Program-made: the position numbers and the translations under genes
Assembly: GCA_030248295.1 (NCBI GenBank)
Contig: JASANH010000606.1
Span: 310,001-374,000 of the forward strand
Direction: 5' to 3'
Length of the DNA stretch: 64,000 bases
DNA from: Mesodorylaimus sp. YZB2_4
Taxonomy: Eukaryota; Nematoda; Enoplea; Dorylaimida; Dorylaimidae
Part shown: positions 40,349 to 51,450 of the stretch, in pieces
How positions within the stretch are numbered: the stretch's first letter is position 1
Layout: every line of letters starts with the position of its first letter
Notes under the pieces: generated by a model
The model's input: only the letters and a program-made list of their open reading frames with translations
Databases searched by the model: none
Told to the model about the DNA's origin: nothing

Positions 40349-41755
40349 GTTTAAATAACCAAGCAGCTGCCTGGCTTTTGATTGCCACGATTCGGACATT
40401 GCTCGAACAACAGTCGAAATAATAATACATTGAAAAAAGTGGAATCGAGTTTGCCGACAATCAGCCGCATATTTCCTTCCCTCCCTCCCACTTCGGATAA
40501 GATTGGCGTATTCCGCACTCGCTGAGAAGTACGGTATTTGCCACTCGCTGACCGCAAAGCAGCTGCACTGTACTGTACACTGCTCGAAGGTATACTGGGC
40601 ATTGTAGAGGCGAAGAAAAAGGTTTGATTATCTCTGATATTTCCATAGAAGCCTGAAGTGAAGAAAATGGCGGCATTGGGAAGTGGTCGTCCTCATAGTG
40701 CACCTGTCAAAGATACCCCATAGAATGGTCTTCGTGGACGCAGTGCATTTGAGTCAGCTCACTATTTGTCTGAAGACGGGACTGACATGTGTCCACGATT
40801 AGCTTCGACCCCCACTCATATCGTCGCATCTTCACCATGCTATGGACATTGCTGGGTGGAAAAGGTGCTAGGGTTGCCAACATTTGGTTCGGTTGATAGG
40901 GCTGCTGCCCATCTTCGTAGACTGGCAAAATCCAAGGTGGCCGAGAATCCGAGCACCCACGTCCTTGGTGCCCAAATGGGGACGCCCCCCCGCGCCATCT
41001 CAACTTCGACTCATAGTTGAAGAGGTCCATTGCCCACTGTCTCCTCTGTTCGAAGGTTTGGAAATACAGGAGCACACTTCGATGGCGAGGAGCGACTCTA
41101 GTATTTTATTGCTGTTAGAAAGCTTTTTGGTCACAGGAATTGCAGAACATGATCCTGCTGGCCAGTCTGGTCAAAAGTGTCCGCATAAGAAGGTGCACTC
41201 CCCGAGCAGTGGACTGTGGTTATCGATGTGTGCAGTGCAGAGACAGGAGCACCGCCTCGTACGCATGAGCACACGTTGTGGAAGCGTGGACTCGAAGAGA
41301 GAAAGAGAAAACCGACTGCTCTGGCCGGTGGCCGAGAAGCGACTGACCACAGGACTCTTGCGGACAGAAGTAAGCAGTGACCAATGGGGTCAGCCACAGA
41401 AACTGAGCCACAGAGAAGCTTTCTCTGATCGACGTTGATTCTCGTTGGCTGTAACGTGAGCGTCGGAATCCATCGCTCATCGTCAGTCGCGACCTCTCAG
41501 CACGGGAACATTTCTGACAGGTTTGTCATCGACAGCAAAAATGTCCCAAGCTTTGCCTGTTGTGCAGTTCAGTTTTCTTTGCGGCTGACGCATGCACTTG
41601 TGATGGCCATCAGGACAGGTGACTGATGATGCGCTCGATCATAGATACCCCCGCCCTCAGGAGGGGGTGCCTAAACGCCCTTCGCTATACCGCATACATC
41701 GTTACCGCGCTTACCCGTTTGCGCCCCCTTTCTTATCTCGCCACCCACCGTCATC
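40349..41755. other. Divergent intergenic region
   Basis: 1.4 kb between the C3orf38-like and glutaredoxin starts. The ORFs here (minus 40707-41075, plus 40884-41438) overlap each other, resemble no family I know and look non-coding. The pyrimidine-rich stretch ending about 41755 is probably the glutaredoxin promoter and leader. Confidence 0.5.
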
Positions 41756-42317
41756 ATGTTGCCGTATTTGACGTTCTTGAAAGTTAGTCAGGGTTTCTTG
41801 AATAAAAGATTTCTTTCTCCCGTCTTTCGGTCTTCTTGCTCGTTATTGCATTCCCGAACGATGGGCGTCCAGGATTTCGTGGAATCGACATTGAAGGAGA
41901 AAAAAGTAGTCGTTTTCTCCAAGTCTTATTGCCCTTACTGCACCAAGGCTAAACAAGCGCTGGCCAAGTTCAAGTTGGGCGACAATGTGTACGTGGTGAT
42001 CGAGCTGGACAAGGACAAGGAGGCCGAAATGAATGACATCCAAGACTACCTTCAACAGAAGACTGGGGCCCGCTCTGTAAGCTACTCCCCCCGTCAGTCA
42101 CTCCAATACACCCCCAGGGACCGGCTGTTTGGGAAGGAGGTCTGTACAACCCCACTACATATGTCGAAGTTTCGACGCAATGTGATTTTCAGCAGCCATT
42201 TTTTAGGTTCCACGAGTCTTCATCGATGGCAAGTTTATCGGCGGCGGAGACGACACGGTTCGATTGGAAAAGAGTGGTGAATTGAAGAAGTTACTGGAGA
42301 GCGCCGGAGCCATTTGA
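41756..42317 (+). CDS. Dithiol glutaredoxin with likely mitochondrial presequence
   Basis: Glutathione-dependent thiol-disulfide oxidoreductase. Two exons, 41756-42076 and 42207-42317; exactly 143 residues. The first about 34 residues (MLPYLTFLKVSQGFLNKRF, then SPVFRSSCSLLHSRT) are hydrophobic, Arg/Ser-rich and free of acids, like a mitochondrial targeting peptide. A second ATG (MGVQDFVE) begins the globular domain and could give a cytosolic form. The active site is SYCPYCTKAKQAL, a class I dithiol site. The glutathione-binding segment is VPRVFIDGKFIGGGDD, split exactly before its Val by the intron. It resembles GLRX2/GLRX; which one is uncertain. Confidence 0.93.
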
Positions 42318-42579
42318 GGCTGTCCCGATTCAATCCTCGTTTTAGGATGACGTTGTTTAGACAATGGCTTAATAGTTTGTGATTCCTACTTAAGGCGTTT
42401 CCAATATTTTCTTCCAGGTTTCATTACGTGATTCTCTCTTTAATTGAAGACCTACCCTAGTCCGGCAATGATTGCTTATTAAACAACACGCTAAACCATC
42501 AACGTTTCTTCTCAATGTTCAAAGCAACAAACGAAAAATTTGCGCACGCATAACGTCATCTTCCTGTGATCTATCGTAT

Positions 42580-43645
42580 TCAATCTTCGTTATCGACGTT
42601 TACCGTGGTTAGATCTGCAAAAAAACGGGGATAAAAAGGGGTGAAAGGCGAATAAGGCAAACTTACTCTTGAACGTCGCAGCGGGAACGTAGGTAACCAA
42701 CGTGTACAGCTTATGCGGCGAGTCTTCGTCTTCATTTCGTCGACGAGACAAACGAACGCGAATACGGTAGGGAACGTTCCTGAAACCGACGAAATGCTGT
42801 AGAGTGCATGACTTCACAAGCCACACCCCTATTATGTGCGAAGCTAATCGTAAGCATAAGCCTCGTGAGAGGACCCAAAAAAGGCAGCTAAAGAATCTAG
42901 CGTCAACACTTTTTACACAGTCCTCCCTCGAGCACACTGCTCTAAGAGATCCCACGTACCATTGCTCGGTTGGTATAATAAAAGGAGCGGCACTTACTTC
43001 ACTCCTTGGGACCACACATGCTTGTTCACGCGAGTATCGATACGAACGTCCGGGGTGCCCATTTGCTGTTCGGCGAACTTGCGAATTTCCTTGATAGCCC
43101 GAGGGGCGCGCTTCTTGAAACCACTAAAGCAGAACAAAATATGCTGTAAGTTCATGAGATTTTACAATTGATTCCAATCAGTTGTCAGTCGGGAACCAAG
43201 CATAAAAGCATCGGAGACAAGCATATGACGATCTCGAAACCGAACATGTAGACAGCTGCATTGAGTTCACTTCAGCACTATGTATCGAAGGACCATGACC
43301 GTCTAATCATCTGTAATCTGATCATGTGACCTCTAGTTTGAATTCCTCATTGTAGGTCTTCCATCGGAGTACAGTATGTAGCCTACTGCGAGACATCGGC
43401 CGCAACGAAGACACTGTAAGCCAACCCCTTCAACAAGATTTCACACCGACAGTTCAGGCAGACATAACACCCCAAATTACACCACAACATCATTTATACG
43501 AAAACCATCGAAACTTACGTCAAACACAGCACAAAATTACTTACATGCCGTGCACACGTTTGTGAAGATGAACAGTATATTCTCGCGTTACCACCTCGCT
43601 AGCGGCCGACTTCTCCTTCTTATCACCTTTCTTCACCTTGGGCAT
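42580..43645 (-). CDS. RPL31: 60S ribosomal protein L31 (eL31)
   Basis: Structural protein of the large cytosolic ribosomal subunit near the peptide exit tunnel. Exons: 43645-43545, 43123-42998, 42779-42667, 42614-42580; exactly 124 residues, one less than human. Diagnostic stretches are [73 protein letters not shown] and [19 protein letters not shown] further acceptor just upstream of the ATG (TTTTAG at about 43670) suggests a 5' UTR intron, common for ribosomal protein genes. It is convergent with glutaredoxin, with a 262 bp gap. Confidence 0.98.
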
Positions 43646-43926
43646 TGTTGAAAAAGTTTTCGCCTGCAGACTAAAACAATTTTACGAATCAAATCACGTC
43701 TATACACCAATCGATTTCAAGACAAATCGAATCGAAATGCAGAGAACTGAACAATTTTTAGGAGTTTTGCGCACACATCGGAAGTAAGAGCCGTACTGCG
43801 ATAAGCAAATGGTCTGAAAATCAAACGCGCGAAATTTAAAGCCAGCCACCCAGTTTTTACTCAATTCTTCACAAAAACCAAGGAGGGCGATTGTTTTCAA
43901 ACTAGAACACATTTTAGAAAATAAAT

Positions 43927-46900
43927 TTACAATGAATCTTCCTCATCAGGAGATCCAAACGAAAGTAACCTGCTTTCATTACTCGCTTTTACAGTCACTT
44001 TCGGTTTTTCTGAATCTGAACTGTCAACTCTGGTTTTCTTCGTTGTGGCCACATTTGATGGCTCTTCGCTTGTATTATTGGATGATTGTCGTTTGATCGG
44101 CTTCTTAAACGTGATCTTTCCATCCTCGATTTTCTTCTCTGTTATATATAGGTGATCAGAATCAGATAAAACGGTCAAACGAGTCGGGGGGGGGGGGGGG
44201 GGGAGGCAGGAATGCCACCATCGCCCTTTGGCAGGAATAGCACACCAATGCTAGAAATATCATCTAGTTGAACTTTCAAAGGGGGGATTTGAAAAGTCAG
44301 AGGTACTTGAGCAAGCCAGCAGGCTAATGTCCTCACTGACCTCGATATCTTTTGGTAGACCCGAGCAAGCAATGTCAGCCAGCCAGTCCAGGATGATGTG
44401 TGAGTAGACTGGGCAGGGTGTAATGTGGTGACAGACAATCGGGATGGGATGCACTGTCAGCTGTATTTAGTGCCGCTTTTGTGAATCGAATGTGCGGTTG
44501 CACTAAACTTTCTCTCAAGTACCGTGCTTACTCTAAAATCCCTCGAGTATGTCCCCAGGGGGCCGTTCGTTAGAGTTTGCGGCTCAGGATTCCCATAGTT
44601 TTGCTTCACTAGGCTGAAATCGGTTTTTAGCAGACAAATGACTCCAGTCTAACGGATCTCTGAAGAGCTTTCTGGAAGGGAATGGAAAATATTTTTGGGA
44701 TTTCGATTCGTGGTCAAAAACTGTTACCTTGAAAACTAGTCCCATCGAATATGCCCTCCCCCCTCTTGGACCGGAATTGAAATTTCGGGGAGTCTTTCCC
44801 ATAAGCACGGTATATTGTATCTACGGGACATGTATAAGTCAGCAAAACGACAAGCATGGCCTGAGGCCGCATTCCAGAAAGCTTGCTGGAAAATAGTGAC
44901 ATGAAATGAAAATTCCAGGGAGGTAACTGCAATTTCCAATGAGCTGACTGTGAAATATTCCAAGGAGCTCGCTGTGAAAGTCGATTGAGGTGACTGTAGA
45001 AAGGCTTAACTTTTTGTACCTATTCCAGAAACAAAATAGGGTCGTTGTTCTTCCAATGACAAAGTTTTTATATTCCAACGAGCTCCTTATGCATTTTGCT
45101 AGTATAGGTACCTATGTATGTACGCTGTAAGCTGGGAGTGTGGTTCGATGCGGGGCGGGAAATAAAAACATTTAAATCTATTCAGTATATTCTATGCAGT
45201 TCACCCAATATTTTTTATATATTTTTTGGGGACTTCACCTAACTTGTAGGAAAGGGCGAGCGACGACCAGCACACACAGCAGCGTCTCCACTGAGAGCAC
45301 CTCCAATTAAGGTCATCCTAGAGCACCGACTTCCTCGGACAATGCAAGTTGGCCCAGTGGCTTAGAAACACAGGGGTCAGAGGGGTTAAACCAGGAACAG
45401 GCCTTTAATGTGCCACAATACTTCGATATTACAACAAATTTATGAAACTCTTTTATGTCTGTCTGGGAATGAGAGAAGTTTTTTAGAAACTGGTGCAGTG
45501 CACGCACAGCGTAAAAACTCGAGATGGGTTTAGGTACTGTGCAAAATTCATGTGGGACTGAGTGTTTCTGAACAAACTCAGGATGCACGGGGCATAGCAT
45601 CCCAGGAACTAAGTGGCTAATATGGCCACATCTTAATTAAAAAATAGCAAACTGTACTGGCTGTTTCACCGTCTCCTTAAATCCGCTGAGCACCGCGGTT
45701 AATCATGTAAAAATTTCAATAGGGCTTTAATCGTGTTCCAGGAACCTACTTTGTGATTGTGGGGCTCTGCTGGACGGAAGCACCCTCTTCAATGAGCCGG
45801 ATTGACAAACTCAGTGACTAATAGCATTGCTGCACAGTTACCTACACACGATATTCATGAAAATGCTGTTTTAACTTGAGTAAAAGCCACGAGAAACCTC
45901 ACTGGAAAACAGTTTGGGGCGATCGAGAGCACCTGAAGATTTTTCCCAGTCACCTTCAGTAGTTGACGGGACATTCTACCGACAAATTTTTATGGAATAG
46001 CTTTTTAGGTGTTTTCTACCTAGTAACTGTGTTTTCAGGTTCAGTGACTGCAATAGTGTGACTATAATTCTTTATATAATAGCAAACGCAGCCATCTCGC
46101 AAGAATCCAGTCCCCTCACTGTGAACTCTCGCTTGAAAACGCTTCTGGAATATGGCCTCTGCTGGTTAGGTCTATATCGAGTTCCTACGAGAGAATTACC
46201 AGGGTTCGTACAAGAAGCGGGAAATAATTCTCCTCGATTTCTTAAGGTTTTCCTGACAAAAAGCTTGATTTTTCCCTGATTATTTTCACACAGTCCCACG
46301 ACTACTACTTTAATTTAAGCTGATTCACTGACTTCCAGCATGATCAAAAAACAGAGAGAAAAGGCGGGCGATTGGGAAATGGAACCTCGAAATGCAACCT
46401 CTCAGTATTCCCTGATATTCCCAGGTTTTCCAAGCACTTCTCGGATACTTGACTTTTCCAGGTTTTCTAGCCCTGTATGATCCTAGCCATCATTTCCCAT
46501 ATCGCGGCAGCAGACCGAGATAGTCTGAAGATGAGATCTCTGCCGGACCCTGTACTCTAACAACCGCTGTTGGGTGGTGGATGTCAGGACCATGGCCCCC
46601 TCAGGCCACTCACTCTCTTCTTCTTCCGCCTTCTGTTTCTCGATGCAAGCCAGTTCCTCTTCATCGATATCCCCTTCGTTCAAGACGACCACCTGCGGTT
46701 TCTCGGATTCGTGCTCAATCTCGTCATCGTCGTCGAATGTGGCAAGCTTCTCTCGCTGAAACAAAGGTCTCCTTTGATTTTCCTTTGGCGGACCCCCATG
46801 ATCACGGGTCACGCTTCTTCGTGGACCCCAGACTGGCCTACAGTACCTTGGAGTCGATATTCGGACGATCCTTGTAGCCGACCTGTTCCTTGATCCGTTT

Positions 46901-46978
46901 CAGGAAAGCAGGCTCCTCTGGTTTCACATACGAGATATTCTGCTTTGCTCTGCCGCCGCGACCACCTCGCCGCGACAT
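43927..46978 (-). CDS. KIAA1143-like protein
   Basis: Small, charged, mostly disordered conserved eukaryotic protein of unknown function. Exons: 46978-46847, 46755-46614, 44138-43927; exactly 161 residues (human about 154). The N-terminus MSRRGGRGGRAKQNISYVKP continues EEPAFLKRIKEQVGYKDRP, which matches the human [20 protein letters not shown] motif. The middle has HESEKPQVVVLNEGDIDEEE, the family's second motif, and the last exon has GKITFKKPIKRQ and ends SRLLSFGSPDEEDS, like the human SSLLSF end. The exon 2 donor is AGA|GTGAGT at 46614, which restores phase with the last exon. The 2.5 kb second intron is full of repeats. Confidence 0.88.
44186..44203. repeat. Eighteen-G homopolymer
   Basis: Uninterrupted G18 on the plus strand (C18 in the KIAA1143-like transcript) about 45 bp upstream of that gene's last exon. 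It is a potential G-quadruplex or slippage site, and assembly length may be unreliable. Confidence 0.9.
44895..44985. repeat. Degenerate short tandem repeat in KIAA1143-like intron
   Basis: About three imperfect copies of a roughly 30 bp unit of the form TTCCAA-GAGCT-CTGTGAAA, with a further half copy near 45073 (ATTCCAACGAGCTCC). No function inferred. Confidence 0.5.
45250..45330. repeat. Fragment related to the SINE-like repeat at 50645-50968
   Basis: The stretch containing CACTGAGAGCACCTCCA (about 45289) matches CACTGGGAGCACCTCCA (about 50680), and both are preceded by a similar GACCAGC...CACGCAC-type segment. This suggests a shared dispersed repeat. Confidence 0.45.
46199..46481. repeat. 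Dispersed repeat related to 47670-47932
   Basis: Begins CAGGGTTCGTACAAGAAGCG, followed by GGAAAT, and ends TTTTCTAGCCCTG. Both ends read CAGGG inward, and the element is rich in CCAGGTTTTCC motifs. The same left-end sequence recurs at the right end of the repeat at 47670-47932. It is probably an old non-autonomous DNA element; no clean target duplication. Confidence 0.45.
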
Positions 46979-47434
46979 TCTCGTCAAATCTATTTCGATC
47001 CTAAAAAGAGGTCGACGATCGACTACGACTACGGCATCAACAAGCGGGTAATTAGAGACAAATATGGAAGAATTTATATATTTTATACGTATTTTCACTC
47101 ACCCAAAACTCGTGAAAATTTTTCGTATTTCCTTTCCCTCATACTCATTCAAAAAATTTAAGTATTTACCCTTACAGAAAAAGTAAACCCACAAAGTAAA
47201 GAAATATAATAAACAATACTTAAAAGGAAAATTATTTTGCAAGAAGAAAGGAAAGAATGTCGACCGAATCCAAGAACTGAATGTGTGAATACACTTATTA
47301 ATTTGCCCTTCCCGCCAAAATCTTACTGTAACTGTTTGGCTGGCTGCCATTTCTGGCGCTGGCAAGCCGATCAAAGAAGAAAAAGCAAAAGCAAACTTGG
47401 GTTTTCCATAGACTGCTTTGAGAATATTTGGGAA
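46979..47434. promoter_or_regulatory. Divergent promoter of KIAA1143-like and SEH1 genes
   Basis: 456 bp separate the two ATGs on opposite strands. The part near 47065-47095 is AT-rich (ATTTATATATTTTATACG) and holds TATA-like sequence. It must contain both leaders. Confidence 0.55.
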
Positions 47435-50400
47435 ATGTTCAGCGCGATAGCAGTATTCCACGATCACAAAGATTTGATCCACGACATCGCCTATGATTTT
47501 CACGGCACACGAATCGCCACTTGTTCAAGCGACCAAAGTGTCAAGGTGAGGTCGATGGGGACTCGAAACCATGAACAAGGAATGACGTGCCTTATTTAAG
47601 GTTTGGGATTTGAACGAGAGTGGTCAATGGAATTGTTCAGCTAGCTGGAAAGTAAGTGCGTTTTCGGGAAGGGTTCATACGAGGTTAGAAAACTGGGAAA
47701 ATGCGAATTTTGGAGCCAAGATCAGGGAAGCCGGGAAAACTAGATTGCATTTTGAGGTGTCTTGGTCTTGTCTTGCATTCTTGGGACCTGTTAATCATGC
47801 TGTAAATCACTAAATCAGTTGAAACTGGTTTAGTAGTGCTAGAAGGTGCGGAAACATCGGGGAAGAAATTAAATAGGTCTGGAAAATCTGGAAAAACCAG
47901 ATAATCATTTCCCGCTCTCTGTGTGAACCCTGTCGGGACTCGATGCTGTACTTGCCTGCGTTGCGTGCTCGAAATTCCGTTCCCTAAATTGTTGGATGGG
48001 GTGGCTTTATTTAGGAACCTAAAGAGACTGCAATGCTACCATCTAGGTTCGACCAGAATAAGCCACTGGTTTCAGGCCATCCATTAGTCAGGCTAGATCA
48101 GACAGGCTGTTCGATTGCATTAAAGATCTAGAGATAATCATGATAAGGAAGAACATCCTTGAAGCGAAAAATGTTAGCGTTAGGCAATTCGATTAGCAGA
48201 AATAGCGGACAATTATTCGCTAATGTATCCTAGTTTATGAATGTCTTTCATCAGAAGCCTTTACTCAGAGACCTTCTCCCTCTGCACTCTGTCAGTCAGT
48301 CAGTGTGAAATGATAGAGGGCAGGTTCTGGGTCGTCAGGGATGTCTGGGATTCTTTTTGAGGGTTGCGTACGGGCTGACTGAATAGTGGGACTGCACTTT
48401 AGTTGATCTTGTGAGATAACCTGCTTGTGCGACAAGCTTACACAGAATGGTCGCGGCCATGGGCACTTGGTCTCCACCCAAAATCATCGGCCATAACTTG
48501 AGACAATCTGCTTTTCAGGTGCATAGCGGCTCAGTGTGGAAAGTAACTTGGGCGCATCCTGAATTTGGTCAGATTTTGGCAACCTGTTCATTCGATCGAA
48601 CAGCGGCCGTGTGGGAGGAAATTGGTAAGAAAGCCACGAGAGCACATTTTTGTTCCCCTTGCCTAGCTATTGTGTGCTGCTTTTTAGTTAGCGATGGAAG
48701 TACGGGCGGCAGTCGAGGTCAGAAGCATTGGGTCAAACGGACGAGTTTGGTCGACAGCAGATCGAACGTGACTGGAGTAACATTCGCACCCAAACATTTG
48801 GGTTTGATGCTCGTAAGTGGCGTCTAATATTTGGGATGGCAGAGTGAGATCGACCAGAGAGGGTGTGTCTGCTTGGGTGCTGGAGAATGGAAAGCGGGAC
48901 TGGGACACGTTCGTGTCTATGGTCATCTTCGATAAAGGAAGGCCATGTGGTTATCGAAGAGGGCTCTCCGGATAGTTGCCTCGTCAATGTTCCTTTTTCA
49001 GGCCACATGCTCTCAGGACGGCGTTGTCCGCATCTACGAGGCGTCCGATGTCATGAATTTGAACCAGTGGAACTTGCAACACGAAATTAGTGTTTCCAAG
49101 TTACGAGCTAGCTGCATTGCCTGGAATCCGTCCAAGTACCAGTGACCTACCTTGAGTGCAGGTTTCTTTCCTGACGTCCCTCTTTAGGTACCACCCGCCC
49201 ATGATCGCAGTCGGGAGCGACGATATCAATGCTGCTGGACCCAAAGCTAGTATTTACGAGTACAACGAAAGTTTGCGGTAAGTCTGGTCTGCACGAGTCC
49301 CGCTGGATGGAACATGTTTGTATTTTGCAGAAAGTGGCTTAAAATAGAGTCCTTATCGTCATTCACAGAACCTGTGTACGATCTGCGGGTAAGTGGCTTA
49401 TTCGTCCCTGTATAAGTCCCTCAGTGTGCCTGTTTCAGTTTGCACCCAATGTCGGCCGATCATACCATTTGTTAGCGATCGCCTCGAAAAACGTGCACTT
49501 GTTTTCGTTGAAGCCGTTGGCATCGTAAGTATCCAGTCGTAACGTTGCCTTAGGACTAGAGCTCAAAAAGTATAGGCTGCCATGTTTTGTGTGTGGTCTG
49601 ACAGCTAAAACTTTATTTTAGAGCGCCTGATTCCGAGACGTCGTCGAAATTCGAAGTGGCCCATATCACTCATTTCGATGACCACAACAGCCAGGTATGT
49701 GATGGATAGACCCTGCCTCCGAGGGCTCTACATTCTCCCTGCAGATTTGGCGGGTCAGTTGGAACATCACAGGCACCATTCTCGCCTCGTCGGGTGCTGA
49801 TGGAAGTGTACGACTTTGGAAAGGTAACAGACACTGCATCGGGGCCATCCATAAAGGTCGACCGCACAAAGTCTCGATTTTTTTACCCCCTCTCCTCCCT
49901 GACCGCATGCTGACCACTTCTCGCGAACACCCCCTCAAAAATGGTCGACCACTTCAGCCATACCCCCCTCCAAACGCAGTTTTGTCAAATGTTTTATCTT
50001 ATGCTTTCGTGAGCTCGACAAGGTGTCCTCTCCTTCAAAGACAAATCTTTTTTTATTCATGGAGCGGATTTCTATTTTGTAAAGCCTCCTTAAACTCCCA
50101 AACATGATTTTTAAAAAGTTTTGCGGGTTGGGCCGCGTCGACCGAGTTCTCAGTGGGACTTCCAATCATATTAGCTGGTCAGCAGTCATGATATGATAAG
50201 CGAGGCTGTGAGGTAACCAGGGATCCCGATCCCGTCGGGATTTGACCCCTCCCGATCCTGATCCTGACATTGAGGTATCGGGATTCTGCTAATAATTATG
50301 ATATGCATAAGCATGGTACACTCTGATCCATCATATCTGCGATGAAGAGGCAACAGCAGCATCGGCTCAAATCGATAATGATAGCAACTCTGATTTTACT

Positions 50401-51384
50401 TAGCCCAGGGGCCAGGCTGACCTTGCTGGACGCGCATCGAAACTGCGAGTGAACCTTTTCCAATTCCAGATTACTTATAGTGACTGAAACTCGACCTGAT
50501 AAAAAGCTTTAAAAAACCTGGATGACTAAAGTGTGCTTTAGTGAGGAGAATGGACTCATCGCCGTCGCGTGTGCAAACAATGTACGACCTCAAACAAAAA
50601 ATCCCGATCCCGGAAAAAGGTGATCCCGACCTATCCCTATAGGTGACCAGCCCTCACGCACGGCAGGTTCCTTGTGTCTTCACTGGGAGCACCTCCACAC
50701 GAGGGCATATTGGGCGGGAATGGGCTTGGGCTTAGCTTAGGGACCTTCCCGACTGGTGTTCGAGGATAGTTTCCCAATTCTCTGCTCCTTGGGTGGGCGT
50801 CCGCCATTTGACAGTAGCAGGGGTGTCGCCCGGAGCCAGGTGTCCAAAACCAGCGACAAGCTACTAAACTGCCGTCCTCCGTCGGAATAGAACCTCGGCC
50901 TCCCAGTCAGAGTTGCGGGCCAGCAGGGCGGATCAACGCCTTAACCAGCTGAGCCATCGCCTCCCAACTTTTCCCTTTTGGATTAGATGCCATTCCAGTT
51001 GGGAGTAAGAGTCCTGATGAACCCGAAATTGCATTGTCGAGAATGAACGACCAAGGAGAAAAGAAGGAAAAAAATTTTTAAGGTTTGAACGGCGCACTAC
51101 TGGTGAAGATAAAAGGTGGTTTTTTGGCATCAAAAGTTACAAAATTTTCTGAGGTCGATCATTGGCCGCTCCCCCTCCCCCGACCGCACCTGACTTTTTT
51201 TGCGAACCCCCTCCCTAGGCTGCGGTCGACCTTTATGGATGGCCCCATCTGTTTCGAAAAGATCACACATTTCCCATTTTTAGCGAATTACATGAACAAC
51301 TGGAAGTGCATATCCGTGCTCAAGCCGGGAGAAGGTGGCGTGATTCAAACGTGTTCTAAACCAGGAAGTGATCGTTACTATTGA
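47435..51384 (+). CDS. SEH1L: SEH1 WD-repeat nucleoporin
   Basis: Beta-propeller shared by the Nup107/Nup84 nuclear-pore Y-complex and the GATOR2 complex of TORC1 signalling. Exons: 47435-47545, 47601-47651, 48519-48624, 48688-48812, 49002-49135, 49188-49277, 49331-49388, 49439-49524, 49622-49694, 49745-49823, 51284-51384; exactly 337 residues. Diagnostic stretches are [82 protein letters not shown]-type [51 protein letters not shown] and [14 protein letters not shown]. The C-terminal tail is much shorter than in vertebrates. Intron 10 is 1460 bp and is almost entirely one transposon. The stop is 66 bp from the convergent PDE12 stop. Confidence 0.97.
47670..47932. repeat. Dispersed inverted-end repeat in SEH1 intron 2
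   Basis: Left end AGGGTTCATACGAGG and right end CTGTGTGAACCCTG are inverted relative to each other. The right end, reversed, matches the left end of the 46199-46481 repeat (CAGGGTTC...AGCGGGAAAT). The interior is rich in GGAAAA-type motifs. Confidence 0.5.
50218..50640. repeat. Nested GATCCCGATCCC-bounded repeat
   Basis: Starts CAGGGATCCCGATCCCGTCG and ends with ATCCCGATCCCGG and GGTGATCCCGACC motifs, so GATCCCGA words cluster at both ends of a 420 bp unit nested in the SEH1-intron transposon. The class is undetermined. Confidence 0.45.
50645..50968 (-). mobile_element. tRNA-derived SINE-like element
   Basis: On the minus strand from 50968 the sequence has a box A (TGGCTCAGCTGGTTAAGG, 50956-50939) and a box B (GAGGTTCTATTCC, 50896-50884) at tRNA-like spacing, then a non-tRNA body down to about 50645. 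The arms do not form a proper cloverleaf, so it is not a functional tRNA. A related fragment is at 45250-45330. Confidence 0.6.
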
Positions 51385-51450
51385 TTTACCATTTCTGATT
51401 GCGTGGTTTTGATTGCAAATTTCATTACCATAAATCTGACCAATTCAAGG

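Larger units (their letters stand above)
49841..51246. mobile_element. DNA transposon with 26 bp perfect terminal inverted repeats in SEH1 intron 10
   Basis: The left end 49841-49866 starts GGGGCCATCCATAAAGGTCG and continues ACCGCA. The right end 51221-51246 is its exact reverse complement. Total length is 1406 bp. A 3 bp ATC flanks both ends (49838-49840 and 51247-51249), a possible target duplication. The GGG-CC-TCCATAAA terminus followed by CCCCCTC-rich subterminal sequence resembles ISL2EU/IS-like invertebrate families; that assignment is from memory and is inference. No transposase is seen. The element carries nested repeats: a GATCCCGATCC-rich segment (50218-50640) and a SINE-like unit (50645-50968). 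Confidence 0.82.

Noticed and set aside
40707-41438. Overlapping long ORFs on both strands upstream of glutaredoxin
   Set aside because: They overlap each other, have no recognisable motifs and lie in a divergent promoter region.
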